NCBI GenBank assembly: GCA_947579665.1
Contig: OX388341.1
Span: 124,001-188,000, forward strand
Length of the DNA stretch: 64,000 bases
Origin: Sympetrum striolatum
Lineage: Eukaryota; Arthropoda; Insecta; Odonata; Libellulidae
Direction of reading: 5' to 3'
The position numbers and the translations under genes were made by a program. Shown one piece after another: positions 45,330 through 56,000 of the stretch (position 1 is the first letter of the stretch; each line of letters starts with the position of its first letter). The notes under the pieces are model-generated. The model searched no databases and was not told the DNA's origin. It was given only the letters and a program-made list of their open reading frames with translations.

Positions 45330-45965
45330 AAATGAAGAATTCCGTACTGCCTTCCCTTACAATTTCACGCATCTAATTCCATGATTTTTTATTGAATTAC
45401 AAAATACAGCCTGTTTAATTTTATTTGCAAATCAGCGCGAGCTGAAAGAATGACATCTGCAGTGACTTGAATTGCTTCATGTGTGAGGGCTTGTCTACAG
45501 AGTCCTTCCTTAGAGATGGTGCTCCTAATTCATGTTGCTGATGAGACTTTTTCTTGTTTAAAACTCATGGGCTTTAAACAACTTAAATCAGAGACTCAAC
45601 TGAAATCACCATGATAACTATAAATAAGGAATTATGTCATATGATAAGGTAGGTGATCTTCAAGTTTAAGGCAGTGAATATTTATGCAATTTTTACTCAT
45701 TTCGGTTTTATAAGTGTATACTTCAGAGACTTCCTTAATCTTGATTGAAAAAATAATAAAATTTATTTTACAAATTCACCAAAAATAATTCTCATTGATC
45801 TGAAGTTTCGAACATCTATCAAGCAAGATACGACTTCGCTTAGTGCTCACTGCAGATCGTTCTCTACGATCATACATTTGTTTCCCATTTTCGTAATTTA
45901 TGGGTATTACTATATTAAATCAATTGACGAAGCCGTCACTTTGTGGAACTCCATATCGTAGGAAA
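45330..45965. other. No recognised feature
   Basis: AT-rich, no supported gene. Confidence 0.4.
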
Positions 45966-45984
45966 GGAAAAGAACGCGTTGTCT

Positions 45985-46050
45985 TAGTTCCACAGTAAAT
46001 TTATTGTGCGACCGGTTTCGACTAAGGTCTAGTCATATTCTGGCAGAAAA
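45985..46050 (-). mobile_element. Penelope-like terminal fragment with degenerate hammerhead core
   Basis: On the minus strand GACTAGACCTTAGTCGAAAC and then CGGTCGCAC gives an intact 5-bp stem II (GACTA/TAGTC) followed by GAAAC and GGTC. The CTGANGA part has decayed to CAGAATA. TTTATTGTGCGACCGGTTTCG (46000-46020) is the plus-strand signature also seen at 50865-50887. The modular unit at 46075 begins about 30 bp to the right. Confidence 0.6.
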
Positions 46051-46074
46051 TACAAAAAGTGACACACGTATCTA

Positions 46075-47200
46075 TTATATATAGATGCTTCTCCAGATTC
46101 ATTCATGTATACCCAGATACCCAGATAGGATACTAATTCACAGGTTAAACTACTAGCGTCATTGACTCGAAATTTTTAAGACGTATTGGCCATAACGTGC
46201 AACCGCTAGAAAAATTGCGACTTTGAATCTCAGTGTCATGGGTTCGATTCCAGAGGGCCCCAAAGTCCCGATTTTTCCCGTTTAAATGCATTGCTTTGAT
46301 TTTCGGGAATTATTAAAAAATACTTCCCGGATAGGTAGAGAATCAAAACTCAAGGAGCCTATATATATATGGTCATGATCTATCGAAAACATAAATGAAT
46401 TTTACTGAAAATATCCTGGGTTCGATACTAGGTCGAGGCAAAAATCGGTCGTTTAAAATGCATTGTGGCGATTTTTAAGATTTTTTTGGACCCTTTCCCG
46501 ATGGCATGGAAACTTGAAATTCGGCATGGAGTTGGAGATCATAAATATATTTCATAATCAAATTTTACATATTCGCTGATGGTCCTTGGTTCGATCCCAG
46601 AGAGCCATTTTCATTCCGCAATGCATTTCTTATGGAGATAAGGGAAACATATTTTAGGTATTTCCCGGCATGATACCTACTTGAAAGTTTGTATAAAATA
46701 AGATGAAGTTCTAACAAATCATTATGTGCATTCACAGCTGCCAATATGTCCTGGGTTCGACACCAGGCGTCTCTACAATCAGTAAATGATCCGATATTTA
46801 AGAATTATTTTGAACCCTTTTCCAAAAATAAAGAAACTTGAAATTCGGCATGTAGATAGACTACATAGATTTATTTCAAAAACATGTTTTAGATTTCCAA
46901 AATCGTCCTTGGTTCGAATCCCGAGAGACATTTATATTTGTGAAAAGTAGAACGTCGTTGGAAGTAGTTGCAGCCAATATTTTTGCTTGAATTTAAACAC
47001 ATAGTTAGAGATGGTGATCTTCTATTGTGCTGCATAGTAAATTCACAAGGAAGACCCAGGTTCGATGCCAGACGATTAAATTGAAGCGAATTTTAAGAAT
47101 ATTTTCAATCCTTTTTTTTCTTTTCAGGACCTCCCCTATATAATGCCGATATTAAATTAGTCTTGTTAATCTGCTTGCAGTATGCAAGCTACATTTTACT
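46075..47200 (-). repeat. Isolated modular unit 15 (complete)
   Basis: A single full unit outside the cluster. Motifs GTTCGA lie at 46242, 46420, 46590, 46755, 46912 and 47060, with spacing 178, 170, 165, 157 and 148: the mirror image of unit 1. The left edge is ATCTATTATATATAGATGC and end B type 1 (GGATACTAATTCACAGG near 46127); the right edge is the hairpin 47173-47189 followed by ACATTTTACTC. It lies between a PLE terminal fragment and a PLE GIY-YIG fragment, which shows that the ~1.1-kb unit moves on its own. Confidence 0.85.
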
Positions 47201-47214
47201 CGTATATACAAAAG

Positions 47215-47560
47215 ACAACAATAATAAATTGTAATCTAATTATAAAGATAAGTTGGATACTTCTCGTAAATCTGGGGTTTATAAATTAACCTGTAATGAT
47301 TGTGGAGTGATTTATTTGGGACAAACTGGTATGTGCACTAGGATTAAGGAACATAAACAATCTTTCATAAATGGTTCTGATGCTTCACATTTTTCCATGC
47401 ACTTGCTGCAAGAAAATCATTCTTCGGACTTTCTGGCTAAGCTTCTACATCAGATACCAAAGGGCCCAAAGCTCGATATTTTTGAACAAATGAAGATTTT
47501 AATCCACCAAAGAAATGCCTTTAACCTGACCAATGTGTACCTTTTCAATGCTTGGAAAAT
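47215..47560 (+). pseudogene. Penelope-like GIY-YIG endonuclease domain
   Basis: The C-terminal endonuclease of a Penelope-like retroelement, which nicks target DNA for reverse transcription. SGVYKLTCNDCGVIYLGQTG shows the GIY and YIG strands (here GVY and YLG) with the CxxC pair between them that is typical of PLEs. IKEHKQSF carries the usual basic/acidic residues, and SHFSMHLLQENHS is the conserved histidine block. The reverse transcriptase upstream is gone, replaced by modular unit 15. The 3' end is overrun at about 47535-47565 by a LINE fragment. Confidence 0.85.
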
Positions 47561-47905
47561 TATTGCGAGATATTGATAGGAAAAAGGCGCCAGGACCCGA
47601 AGGTATTCCCGCTGTTGTAATAAATACTTTAGCCGATGAAATTGCTCCGCTTCTACAGATTTTCTATCAGAAATCATTGGATGAGGGAACCGTCCCAATA
47701 TCATGGAAAAAAGCTAATGTCACTCCGGTTTGGGACCCACACGAAGAGGGTTTAATCACAGATTTAGAGATGGTCCAGCGTAGAGCAGCCCGATTCGTTT
47801 GCGGGGATTTCAGGTTTGATAGCATTGTTACGGCAATGATAGAGTCCCTTGGTATTATATCTAATGCAGAAAGGGAAGTAATTTTTCAGCTTTTTAGATA
47901 ATTAA
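47560..47905 (+). pseudogene. LINE RT with the catalytic core deleted in frame
   Basis: One open frame joins an early RT block (DRKKAPGPEGIPAVVI, IAPLLQIFYQKSLDEGTVP, SWKKANVTPV) directly to the C-terminal block (VWDPHEEGLITDLEMVQRRA, ARFVCGDF, AMIESLG). About 280 residues including motifs A and the FADD box, present in the relative at 30741-32101, are missing. The junction TPV|WDPH keeps the frame. Confidence 0.85.
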
Positions 47906-47909
47906 TCAA

Positions 47910-48240
47910 CTTATATTAAAATGTTGTAACAAATTATTAACTGATAAAAGGCCCAATGGAATAATTACCAACAATAATGTTAATTGACATATCATGTACT
48001 CAGTTTTCCCGGAAAAATAACACACTAGAGAGGGAAAAGCAGCATCAGAAAATCTTACCTAATACAACAGCTTGAAATTTAAAAAAAGTGAGATAAAGCA
48101 TCATAGAGAGCTGTAAATCTATTAAAAAGTTGAGTACAGAGTTAGATATGACTCTCATTATATATTAATCGGTATAAACTTCAAAATTTCATTTAGAAGG
48201 CCTAAAGTTTAATGTCCCAAATCCCCACACTTAAAGATAT
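47910..48240. other. No recognised feature
   Basis: AT-rich, no supported gene. Confidence 0.4.
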
Positions 48241-48242
48241 AG

Positions 48243-48244
<2 letters not shown>

Positions 48245-48301
<57 letters not shown>
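48245..48301. repeat. (AT)n microsatellite
   Basis: About 28 uninterrupted AT dinucleotides. Confidence 0.98.
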
Positions 48302-48304
<3 letters not shown>

Positions 48305-48674
48305 CCCAAAATGCCAATCTTATTTTACCTTGGAATAGAGAAAATTCTCTGAATTTAATTTATATGAAGATTAGAATACTGTAATTCAGAAATCTTCTAA
48401 AATGTTCACAATTGCCTTTGTTACACAAATAATTTAAAAAGATTGCAAAGCCTATTTCAAAAAGATCTTCAAATAAACATTAGAAAAAATGGAAATTAGA
48501 ATTTTAGAATCTCTCCATATAGTTTTTCAGTAAGGACAGGTCAGATCATAAATGTAAAAGTTAAGAAATAGCTGTGATATACAACTCTGCATCCTCAGAA
48601 AAGAGGCTGTAATTTCCAGGAAATCTGTTTTAAAGTAATTGCTGTCCCTTAACTTTTGAAAATGACTGAATATA

Positions 48675-49714
48675 ATGATGTTAATGAAGCTAATTAAAGA
48701 GATTAGTTGCATAAATGAGCAAGTGTTAAATGCCGATGAAACCGTACTCTTCTGGTATAGAATGCCTTCCCGGACTTTTATCTCCAAGTATGAGAGAACT
48801 GCTCCGGGATTTAAGGTTAGCAAAGACCGCGTCACGCTTCTTTTATTTTCCAATGCAGCAGGCGATTCCAAAGTAAAGCCTATGCTAATTTACATATCGC
48901 AGAACCCGCGAGCTCCGTCTGGAATAATTAAAAATAATCTTGCAGTGTTTTGGCAGTCCAACCAAAAGTCTTAGGTGAGTCGAAATGTCTTCATGGACTG
49001 GTTTAACAATTGTTTTGTTCCCACCTTACACCACATCACTCCTCTAGCCTCTAGATCAGGGTATCATTTCTACCTTCATGAGTTATTATATTCGGCGTAC
49101 CTTCTTTTTCTTGTTAGAAATGATAGAGAAAAACAACTCTCTCTCTGTAACTGATTGGTGGAAAAAAATTCAATATTGCCGACAGCATAAATTTAATTAA
49201 AGAATCAATAGATGAGATTAAACCATCGACACTGAATTCATGTTGGCGGAAACTCTGGCCGTAGGCAGTCATTGATTTTAAAGAATTTCCTAAACTTGTC
49301 GGTGAACTAAATCTTATCGTTTCACATGGAAGGCGACTGAAAGGGGAAGGGCTAGAAGACATACAGCTAGAAGATGTCGAAGAACTTTTAAATTCAAGCA
49401 ATGAAGAGTTGAGTGAGGAGGATCTGGAGCAGCTCATCGACAAGCAGGAAGAGGACGAAGAAGAGCAACCTTCATCAGAAATTACTTTGGCCAATATCAA
49501 CAAAATCGTTGATATGGCCTCAAATTTGTTAGATTTTGTGATTGACGTGGACACAAAAATGGACCGTGGTTTGATTTTCAAAAGAGGAAAGGAGGGGCTG
49601 CTGCAACCTTACAAAGAACTGAGGAAGAATCTTACGAAAAAAACTGAGCCAACTCTCATATCATTCTTTAGTAAAATAGGAGATGGCGAATCAGAAAGTG
49701 CTGAGAGAGAGTGA
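48675..49714 (+). pseudogene. Tigger-type (pogo superfamily) transposase, internally deleted
   Basis: A DDE cut-and-paste transposase. VLNADETVLFWYRMPSRTFI contains the first catalytic aspartate (residue 21 of the frame), followed by APGFKVSKDRVTLLLFSNAA and LKPMLIY-like text to 48974. VSRNVFMDWFNNCFVPTLHH continues after a stop. The block with the second aspartate (normally LDNAPGH) is missing. From about 49200 the C-terminus is readable as EIKPSTLNSCWRKLWP, LEDIQLEDVEELLNSSNEEL and EPTLISFFSKI, ending at 49714. The N-terminal CENP-B-type DNA-binding domain is absent. The right terminal repeat lies at 50181-50206. Confidence 0.85.
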
Positions 49715-50180
49715 TTCGAGTACCGTAACTGACACAACAGACACAGATCATTGATTGTTCAAGGCAGTCCAAGTAAGTGAAATGATATTTTCAATAAATT
49801 ATTCTTTATTGATAAATGTCGACAATTTAAATATTATCTGTTAATATTCAGGACATAAACGTATTAAAGCTGGGAAATTACTTCTTAAATATAACTTTTA
49901 CGTTGCTGACTGACGCGATTCCGTTAGAGCCAAAATTTCCGATGCGGAGGGAGCTGATAATTTTTATCGGAAGTTATCGGCGCGTTTGGGATAAAAATGC
50001 GGCTAAAAGTAAAGAGGAATAATATCTTAGAAATGTATACATATGATAAATAGGGAAAATTATTTTGAACTAATTTTGTCTCCCTATATTGTTGCTCGCA
50101 AAACATAACTCTTGATTTCCTATATACGTAATGCTTCGCCAACCGCGGTTTTGCCAAATCTATCTCTTTCGATTCCCTAA

Positions 50181-50206
50181 CCCCCGCGGTTGGCGAGGGA
50201 TACCTG
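50181..50206 (-). mobile_element. Right terminal inverted repeat of the Tigger element
   Basis: On the minus strand it reads CAGGTATCCCTCGCCAACCG followed by CGGGGG, and abuts TA at 50207-50208, the pogo/Tigger target site. A shorter inverted relative (GCCAACCGCGGTTTTGCC) sits at 50136-50153. The left partner was not found, which fits a 5' truncation. Confidence 0.75.
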
Positions 50207-50319
50207 TATATGTATAAAATAGAATATATATTGATACTAAATAGTTGAAGAAGCAAGTAAAAACTGGTAAAGACCACGGGACAGCACTTACACAGACACA
50301 GAGTGATTTACTTGCCAGG

Positions 50320-50355
50320 AAAATGGCGGCTGGCATTGATTCCCGCGCATGCGCG
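50320..50355. promoter_or_regulatory. Paired YY1-like and NRF1-like sites
   Basis: AAAATGGCGGC (50320-50330) matches the YY1/Pho core (AARATGGCGGC). CGCGCATGCGCG (50344-50355) is a palindromic NRF1/Ewg site. Such a pair in a CpG-containing pocket of AT-rich DNA is typical of TATA-less housekeeping promoters. No first exon can be assigned: the frame opened by this ATG closes after 10 codons. This is a motif match only. Confidence 0.35.
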
Positions 50356-50869
50356 TAGGAGAATTGGTAACACGAAACTCACTAAGTGTCCCTTCTGATT
50401 CCGTAGGTCTCTATTCTGTGACCAGGGTCCAGGAACAGATTAAGTTCGTGAACCGAGGTTCCACTTTATATTATTTTTAGCAGTATTTTCTCTTCAAAAG
50501 TAAAGATTTTTCGGATGAAGTAAGTAAGGAATTCAAAGACGGCCTCAGACGTGGACAACCTTTAAGTCATATGCCCACGCGTCTCCACTATTTAAATAAT
50601 TTGGTTTCCCAATTTCTTTCATCACATCGGCTGAATTTAAACGCAATCAATTCTCTCTGCGTTTTCTTTACGATCTAATTATTTTTCCTTCGCGATTTCG
50701 ATGGAATTCAGTGCATGAGATATAAAGTGTGGACGAATGGTGCACACTTGCGCTCTAACGAAGTCTCGTCTCCCAAGAATTACGAGTTCTCAGTTCGGAA
50801 GAAAAGATTCCCCTTTATAGAGGATGTTAAGAATAAAGATTTACAAATACTTTTTTCCACAAATTTATT

Positions 50870-50912
50870 AGCAACACGACCGGTTTCGGCACAGATCGGC
50901 CATCTTCAGGTA
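50870..50912 (-). ncRNA. Hammerhead-ribozyme-like motif in PLE terminal repeat
   Basis: Minus strand: CTGAAGA (50909-50903), stem II GGC…GCC, GAAAC (50887-50883), short stem III, GGTC with the cleavage-type GUC (50880-50878), and flanks that can begin stem I (C-G, A-U, U-G). Minimal hammerheads are known from Penelope-like retroelements. One extra U after the CUGANGA box departs from the canonical first pair of stem II. Confidence 0.5.
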
Positions 50913-51832
50913 AGGAAGTTACAAACAAGAAGGCTTATATAGGGAAAATGAATGGGTTAAGGTGGTTGTAACGAGACAAACCAACAGGATAGGGTAGAGA
51001 TAAGGGGAGGGAGGTGGAAGAAAGAAGGGTTAGGTCTTGTGGGAGCTTTCCGGGGGGTAAAGGTTGTTCTTATCTGGGAGAGAGCTTTTTGGGAGAGTAC
51101 AAAGAAGTAAGGGAGAGTAAGATACCGGAACTATTTCGTCAACTACGTCCTGAGAAGCAATTTTAGATGCTAAGATTTCTCTCTGCCCCAAGAAATTCAT
51201 TTTGGGACCTTTTCGATGGATATGCAGAATTTCAGGAATGAAAGATGAGGAATGGTGGGAATCATTTAGGTGTTGAGCAAAGTGAGAGGCGGGAGTATTA
51301 TTTAAAAAGGAAAGATTGTGCTCTTTTACACGGATATTGAAATTTCTCCCGGTTTGGCCAATATATACAGAATCACAATCGTTACATTTTAATTTATAAA
51401 TACCTGATTTCAATTTTGTTTCTATTTTGTCTTTATTGTTTACAAAGTATGAACCGAGGTTATGGCTATTGTAGAATGCAGGCTGAACAATTTCTTTACG
51501 GAGGATATTGGCAATTTTAAATGAGCAATCATCTGTGAAATTAAATCTTCGCCATTTGGGTGGATTTTCAGGTTGTACGACAGGTGGAACAAAGATTCTA
51601 TTAATTGTTAATCTCCTAATTTTTAAGTAGTTTATCTATTAATTTGGATTGTAAACCGTTTTTTTCCGTAATGTATTTGATTATAGCAAGCTCCTTATTG
51701 AAATCAACTTCGTTTATAGGGATATGCGTTAAACGGTGGATAAGGGCATGGAAAGAAGAATGCTTTTGAGCGGGGTGATGGTTTTAGGAAGCGGGTATGG
51801 TATGGTCGGTATACGGAAAATGGAGAAGGTTA

Positions 51833-51959
51833 GGTTGTACGAGAAGAGAAAAATAGTGACTTGGCTGGGACCAGCCAAGTCACTATTTTTCTCTTCTCGT
51901 ACAACCTTTGGGTAAGTCGCACGCTTTAAAGTGCTAAGTCTAACTCCATTTACATCATT
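51833..51959. mobile_element. 127-bp hairpin insertion with 12-bp target duplication
   Basis: TGGAGAAGGTTA occurs at 51821-51832 and 51960-51971 and brackets an insertion that splits the PLE reading frame. The first ~75 bp are an inverted repeat with 37-bp arms (51832-51868 and 51871-51907, 2-nt spacer GA). The rest (51908-51959) is unique sequence. Confidence 0.85.
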
Positions 51960-52033
51960 TGGAGAAGGTTATTTTGTTCTCGGTATGGTGAAGGGTGAGA
52001 TCCAGGAAATTAAGGGAATAATTTCTTTTAGCC

Positions 52034-52276
52034 TTAACCTTTACCTTTTTGACCTTTAAATTTTTTAATCTTAACATCCTCAGTTATGGATTTCCACTCG
52101 GTAAAGCTTACCACAATCGATTTTATTCCCCTTCCTAGTGTGTTTACTTCCCTGAACATGTCAGCTAAGAACCTTTCCAGTCTGAGAGTGAATTCAAGGT
52201 GATAAAAAAGATATACTATGCCAGTAAAGGAATTTATCTGCAACGGCATCCAATTGAAAGACGAAATACTTTCCAA
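52034..52276 (-). CDS. Unrecognised minus-strand open frame beside the PLE
   Basis: 80 codons, lysine-rich C-terminus (EDVKIKKFKGQKGKG), no recognised domain. It lies just upstream of the truncated PLE and could be part of another element. Codon-level evidence is weak. Confidence 0.15.
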   Translation of the reverse strand: MESISSFNWMPLQINSFTGIVYLFYHLEFTLRLERFLADMFREVNTLGRGIKSIVVSFTEWKSITEDVKIKKFKGQKGKG

Positions 52277-52399
52277 GCAGTAAACGGTAAGTACACTGGT
52301 AAGTACCTACTTGATTTTCGTATTCTGGGAAAAGCATAAAAAATAACCCCCTTAAATTCATCTTTTATCTCCTCTTCATCAATTTGGATTCGTCGCATC

Positions 52400-52440
52400 A
52401 CCTGACGATGATGCGACGCATCGAAACCATGGTCGTATAA
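52400..52440 (+). ncRNA. Hammerhead-ribozyme-like motif, plus strand
   Basis: CTGACGA (52402-52408), T, then stem II GATGC-gac-GCATC (52410-52422, perfect), GAAAC (52423-52427) and ATGGTC ending in GUC (52432-52434), followed by GTATAA. C52401-G52435 and A52400-U52436 can start stem I. Arrangement and loop sizes match the minus-strand motif at 50870-50912, so it probably comes from another PLE terminal repeat in the opposite orientation. Confidence 0.55.
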
Positions 52441-52493
52441 TAAATCTCATTCAGTGGTATTTGTAAAAGATAGTTTTTCTTCACCCTGTTATT

Positions 52494-52907
52494 ATGGAGC
52501 GATACCACCAAGTCAAGGCCGAAGTTGTTGATTCTGTTAGTATCAAACAAACCCAAGTCCCGTCAATGCGTCTTAGACGAGAAAGGCGCCTTCAAGAGTT
52601 CAATGCTGTCAATGGATTCAGACGTAACTTAGCAGAACTCCATCACATGACAGAAAAACGATCATTTAGTTCAACAGAAAATTCATTACATGTGCTGCAT
52701 ATTTCGTCTCACAGATACATCATAGTGCCTGATGATGGCTCAGACGAAACTTGCAGAACACATAGTGAATTTTCTGTGGAACCAAGTGATCGTTTTTGTT
52801 GCCACATATGTCATATATTGAATACTATGAACTTTCTCAAGAGACTAAATCAGCAAGTGATGGCGCACTTATTAATTCCTGAGTCAGCAAAGTTTTATTG
52901 CCTTTGA
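52494..52907 (+). CDS. Unrecognised open frame, possibly transposon-derived
   Basis: 137 codons from an ATG; starts MERYHQVKAEVVDSVSIKQT. The N-terminal half is basic (MRLRRERRLQEFNAVNGFRR) and there is a C-x2-C pair near residue 103 (FCCHICHILN). A second frame (52898-53092) overlaps its end. It begins 54 bp after the plus-strand hammerhead-like motif, which may mean that it belongs to the same element. I do not recognise the family, and no splice or promoter signal decides the matter. Confidence 0.3.
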   Translation: MERYHQVKAEVVDSVSIKQTQVPSMRLRRERRLQEFNAVNGFRRNLAELHHMTEKRSFSSTENSLHVLHISSHRYIIVPDDGSDETCRTHSEFSVEPSDRFCCHICHILNTMNFLKRLNQQVMAHLLIPESAKFYCL

Positions 52908-53099
52908 TGACAGCTCACACCCAAAGTCACGAATTCTCCCTGACAGGAAAAGAGACGAGGAAGAACTTCTATTCCGAAAACGTGAATGGGGAGCCGCGAA
53001 TCACGGAATCAATCTCTCATTTCATTCAAACTGAGATATTCTCATCAAGAGGTTACTGGAATAAGGTCATCAATCGTGTTTTTCACCAATAGTAATGCG

Positions 53100-56000
53100 A
53101 GAAACGATTACTTTTTACCACTGTCTTTCATTATCATGATAAAACAAGTGTAATTAAATGTCTGTTTCGATATTACTGTCCAGGAAATATTAATTGTTAT
53201 TTTTTTCGTAAAATCAAAATTCCACTTCGCAATAAATATTTTTCTGATTCGTGTTATATTTTATCGAATAGATCTGCTCCTTCATAGGGTTTGTTTCTAT
53301 AATATCAATTGTATTATGAATAAGATTATTATAGCTCCTAGACTTGTAAAATTAATCTAAAGTGCATTAAGCCGAAAAAGCAACATGACGAAACGAAGTG
53401 AAAAGAATAAGTTTCATTTCAGGTAGTTAAATCGAACGATGCGATAATTTTACCCATAAATTTCTAAATTGTATTTTTTGTTGTTCCGACTTTCTTTGCT
53501 TTCTATTACTTGCGATATCCATCCATTCGCTTATTTCTCTTTCCACGGCTATCTCCCAGCAGAGAATACATTAAACACGAATGCCATAATATGCCCCGAT
53601 TTTGAGAAGAGGACATATTCGTTCTTACTACAATGATTGCAACATAAGCACCGAAAGTGAAACACAACTGCCAAGTGCTTCCTTTCATTGGTCACTCGAG
53701 GAAAGCTTTGCAGAAAGTTAGGTCTATTTCACAAATGAATTTTCTTTTTTTTCCAGTTACAAATTTGTTCCCGTATTCAAAATGTTTTCTGAGTAAACTG
53801 TCATGAAATTTGCTCTAAATTTTGAATCTTTATTTATATTTCCACTAAATACTATGTTATATCTGTTTCTAAATAAAAATATTTACTTACACATGACTGG
53901 AGTATGTAGGTGGTATTGATTTCTGAAAGTTCATAACGCTCATTTGACGTGATCATTTTATTGTTCACCTTTAATAACAGCATTATCTAATTGCAATAGT
54001 GTGAATTCTGTTAATTTATCATCCCATCCAAAGACGACAATCCACAACAAGAAGCCAAATGAGGGCTTCCGAGAAAGGTCGAAATCATCCGGAAAACATT
54101 TTCACAGAATCCGAAAGTAAGCGACCAAAATGAAATTTTCATATAATTCAGACCAGGATAAATGGTCAGTCAGTCACAGCCGAAAATACAATGGAATCAA
54201 CAGTGATTGATATCTTTCTTCAGTATATGGGAACAACATCCAAAAATGATATTTCTCTAATTTACAACAACAGAGATCTGCGGCCTTCTATTGCATCTTC
54301 TGTGTACATCACGATATAAGATGGGCTGGAAGATTCCATTTTGAATTTTGAAGCTTAATCATACGAGGAGTTTTTTTCGGCTGAGGCCGTGAGAATAAAA
54401 GTAGAAAATAGCGACCTTGAGTGATGCCACTGACCTTTCCACTTTTCCTCTCTTTCGAAAAAACAGTGATTCTCACTGCTTCACGAAGAAATAGCGCTTA
54501 AAGTTACGCACAAAAGACCGAAATCAGTCCCGTTTCCCATTGTCTGACACTAAGAGCTTTCAGAGTAATGAATTATTTTCTCTTGCTTGTCGTCTCTGAA
54601 ACAAAAACTGGAAAGAAAAACCTTGAAATTCATTGGAGAGGATATTTAGATTTTTAAATGTTTCCCCGATCGTGATTCCACCGCATAGAATCCGTATTCA
54701 CGAAGCGTGAGCTACTTTGGAAATTTGCCGTATCACGAGTATTCCATTTTGCTTTCTTCTAAAATTCCTTCTTCAACTAAAAACTCGAATTATCTTTGAA
54801 TTAGTTTTGTTCTTTCTCTATCAAAGGGAAATCCTCCTTAACGCGTAGTTTTGTAAAATGCATTAGTCCATCATTTTTTCTAGTTAAGCCTTTTTCAACG
54901 ATAAACCAGCCAAAGCAACAATTCCTGTTCATTATTCTTAAATTAGGACCCATTCGCGTGTTTGATGTTAGAATAGATGGGGAAGGGCATTATTGCGTAC
55001 CTCTTCGAATGACTATCTATTTTAGGAGATTTTCGAGAGAAAATATTGAAAAATATTTAGTAGTTCCTAAAACTCAAATGTTCGCAAATTGAATCACAAT
55101 ACGATCGAATAAAAGAGCGATAAATATAAAAAAGATAATTCAATTGTTTTTCGAGTGAAATAATCTTTTAATAAAATAAACTCTTCAATAAATGCTTACT
55201 TTTTAATTGTCTTGAGCACCGAATAATTGGCTTCGGTCGAAAACGAATCGTAAATTAGGAATTAATGAAAATTTTCTTCCACAAATAAAATGGTGAAAAA
55301 GAAAATAATGTTGAAATGCTTCCTCGTCGACTATCGAACTGAACGTAGTAAAATTATTTTCTGGTTTCAATGGCTTTATTACACTTATAATTAGACAGTG
55401 ACTTATATTGTGTTGGCATGCTTTGTTTTATTACAATAACCTTCTTTTTAATTTTAATAAGATGGGTACCTCAACTAATTATATATCTTTACATAGAAAC
55501 TCCACTTCCATTTAAGGTGTTAAACAAGAAAGAAGCATCTGCTCCTATGTTTGCTATTCAAGTGCACTTGTCTATGAGAAACCATCGAAGAGAAATCTGC
55601 TAAAACTTTTTGTTTTTAAATCGGTTCATATTCTGAAAACAAAATCTAAACGATGAGAAGAAATAAGGTTAATCAGAGTATGAAATATAGGTGAAACTGT
55701 GATTTTACTTAAGAAGAACTTTTAACTTTTTCATATACTTCAAAACGTTGGCTATTTTCGCTGGCATTATCAGACCTTTCGAATGTGAAGGGAGGGAAAG
55801 AAAGGGGACGGTTGGGGTTTCCACGAAGTCACGTCTTACCCCTTTCATACACTATCTACTACAAGTCATTCTGCTGCTAACTATTTCTAAGTATTTTCCA
55901 TACCAATAATTCCTATTTTTAATATCTCTATATTCTTTCTATATTTTGGTATCTTTACTTAAATAATGGATAAATCTGTACTGACTAATGGAACAAAGAA

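Larger units (their letters stand above)
50849..52030 (-). pseudogene. Penelope-like element: RT end, GIY-YIG domain and 3' terminal repeat
   Basis: Read right to left. NFLDLTLHHTENKITFS (about 52025-51975) is the late RT block. After an inserted hairpin, HPAQKHSSFHALIHRLTHIP and LAIIKYITEKNGLQSKL (about 51780-51640) form the thumb/linker. After a frameshift, FVPPVVQPENPPKWRRFNF (about 51590) and SGIYKLKCNDCDSVYIGQTG (51408 down) give a well-kept GIY-YIG nuclease with IRVKEHNLSF, ending at 51030. About 120 bp further, the terminal region carries the hammerhead-like motif (50870-50912). The element lacks the RT palm, so it is 5'-truncated. It is the most complete PLE here. Confidence 0.85.

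Noticed and set aside
49114..49581. 155-codon serine-rich protein on the minus strand
   Set aside because: It is the exact antisense of the acidic C-terminal part of the Tigger transposase (Glu/Asp codons read as Ser/Phe).
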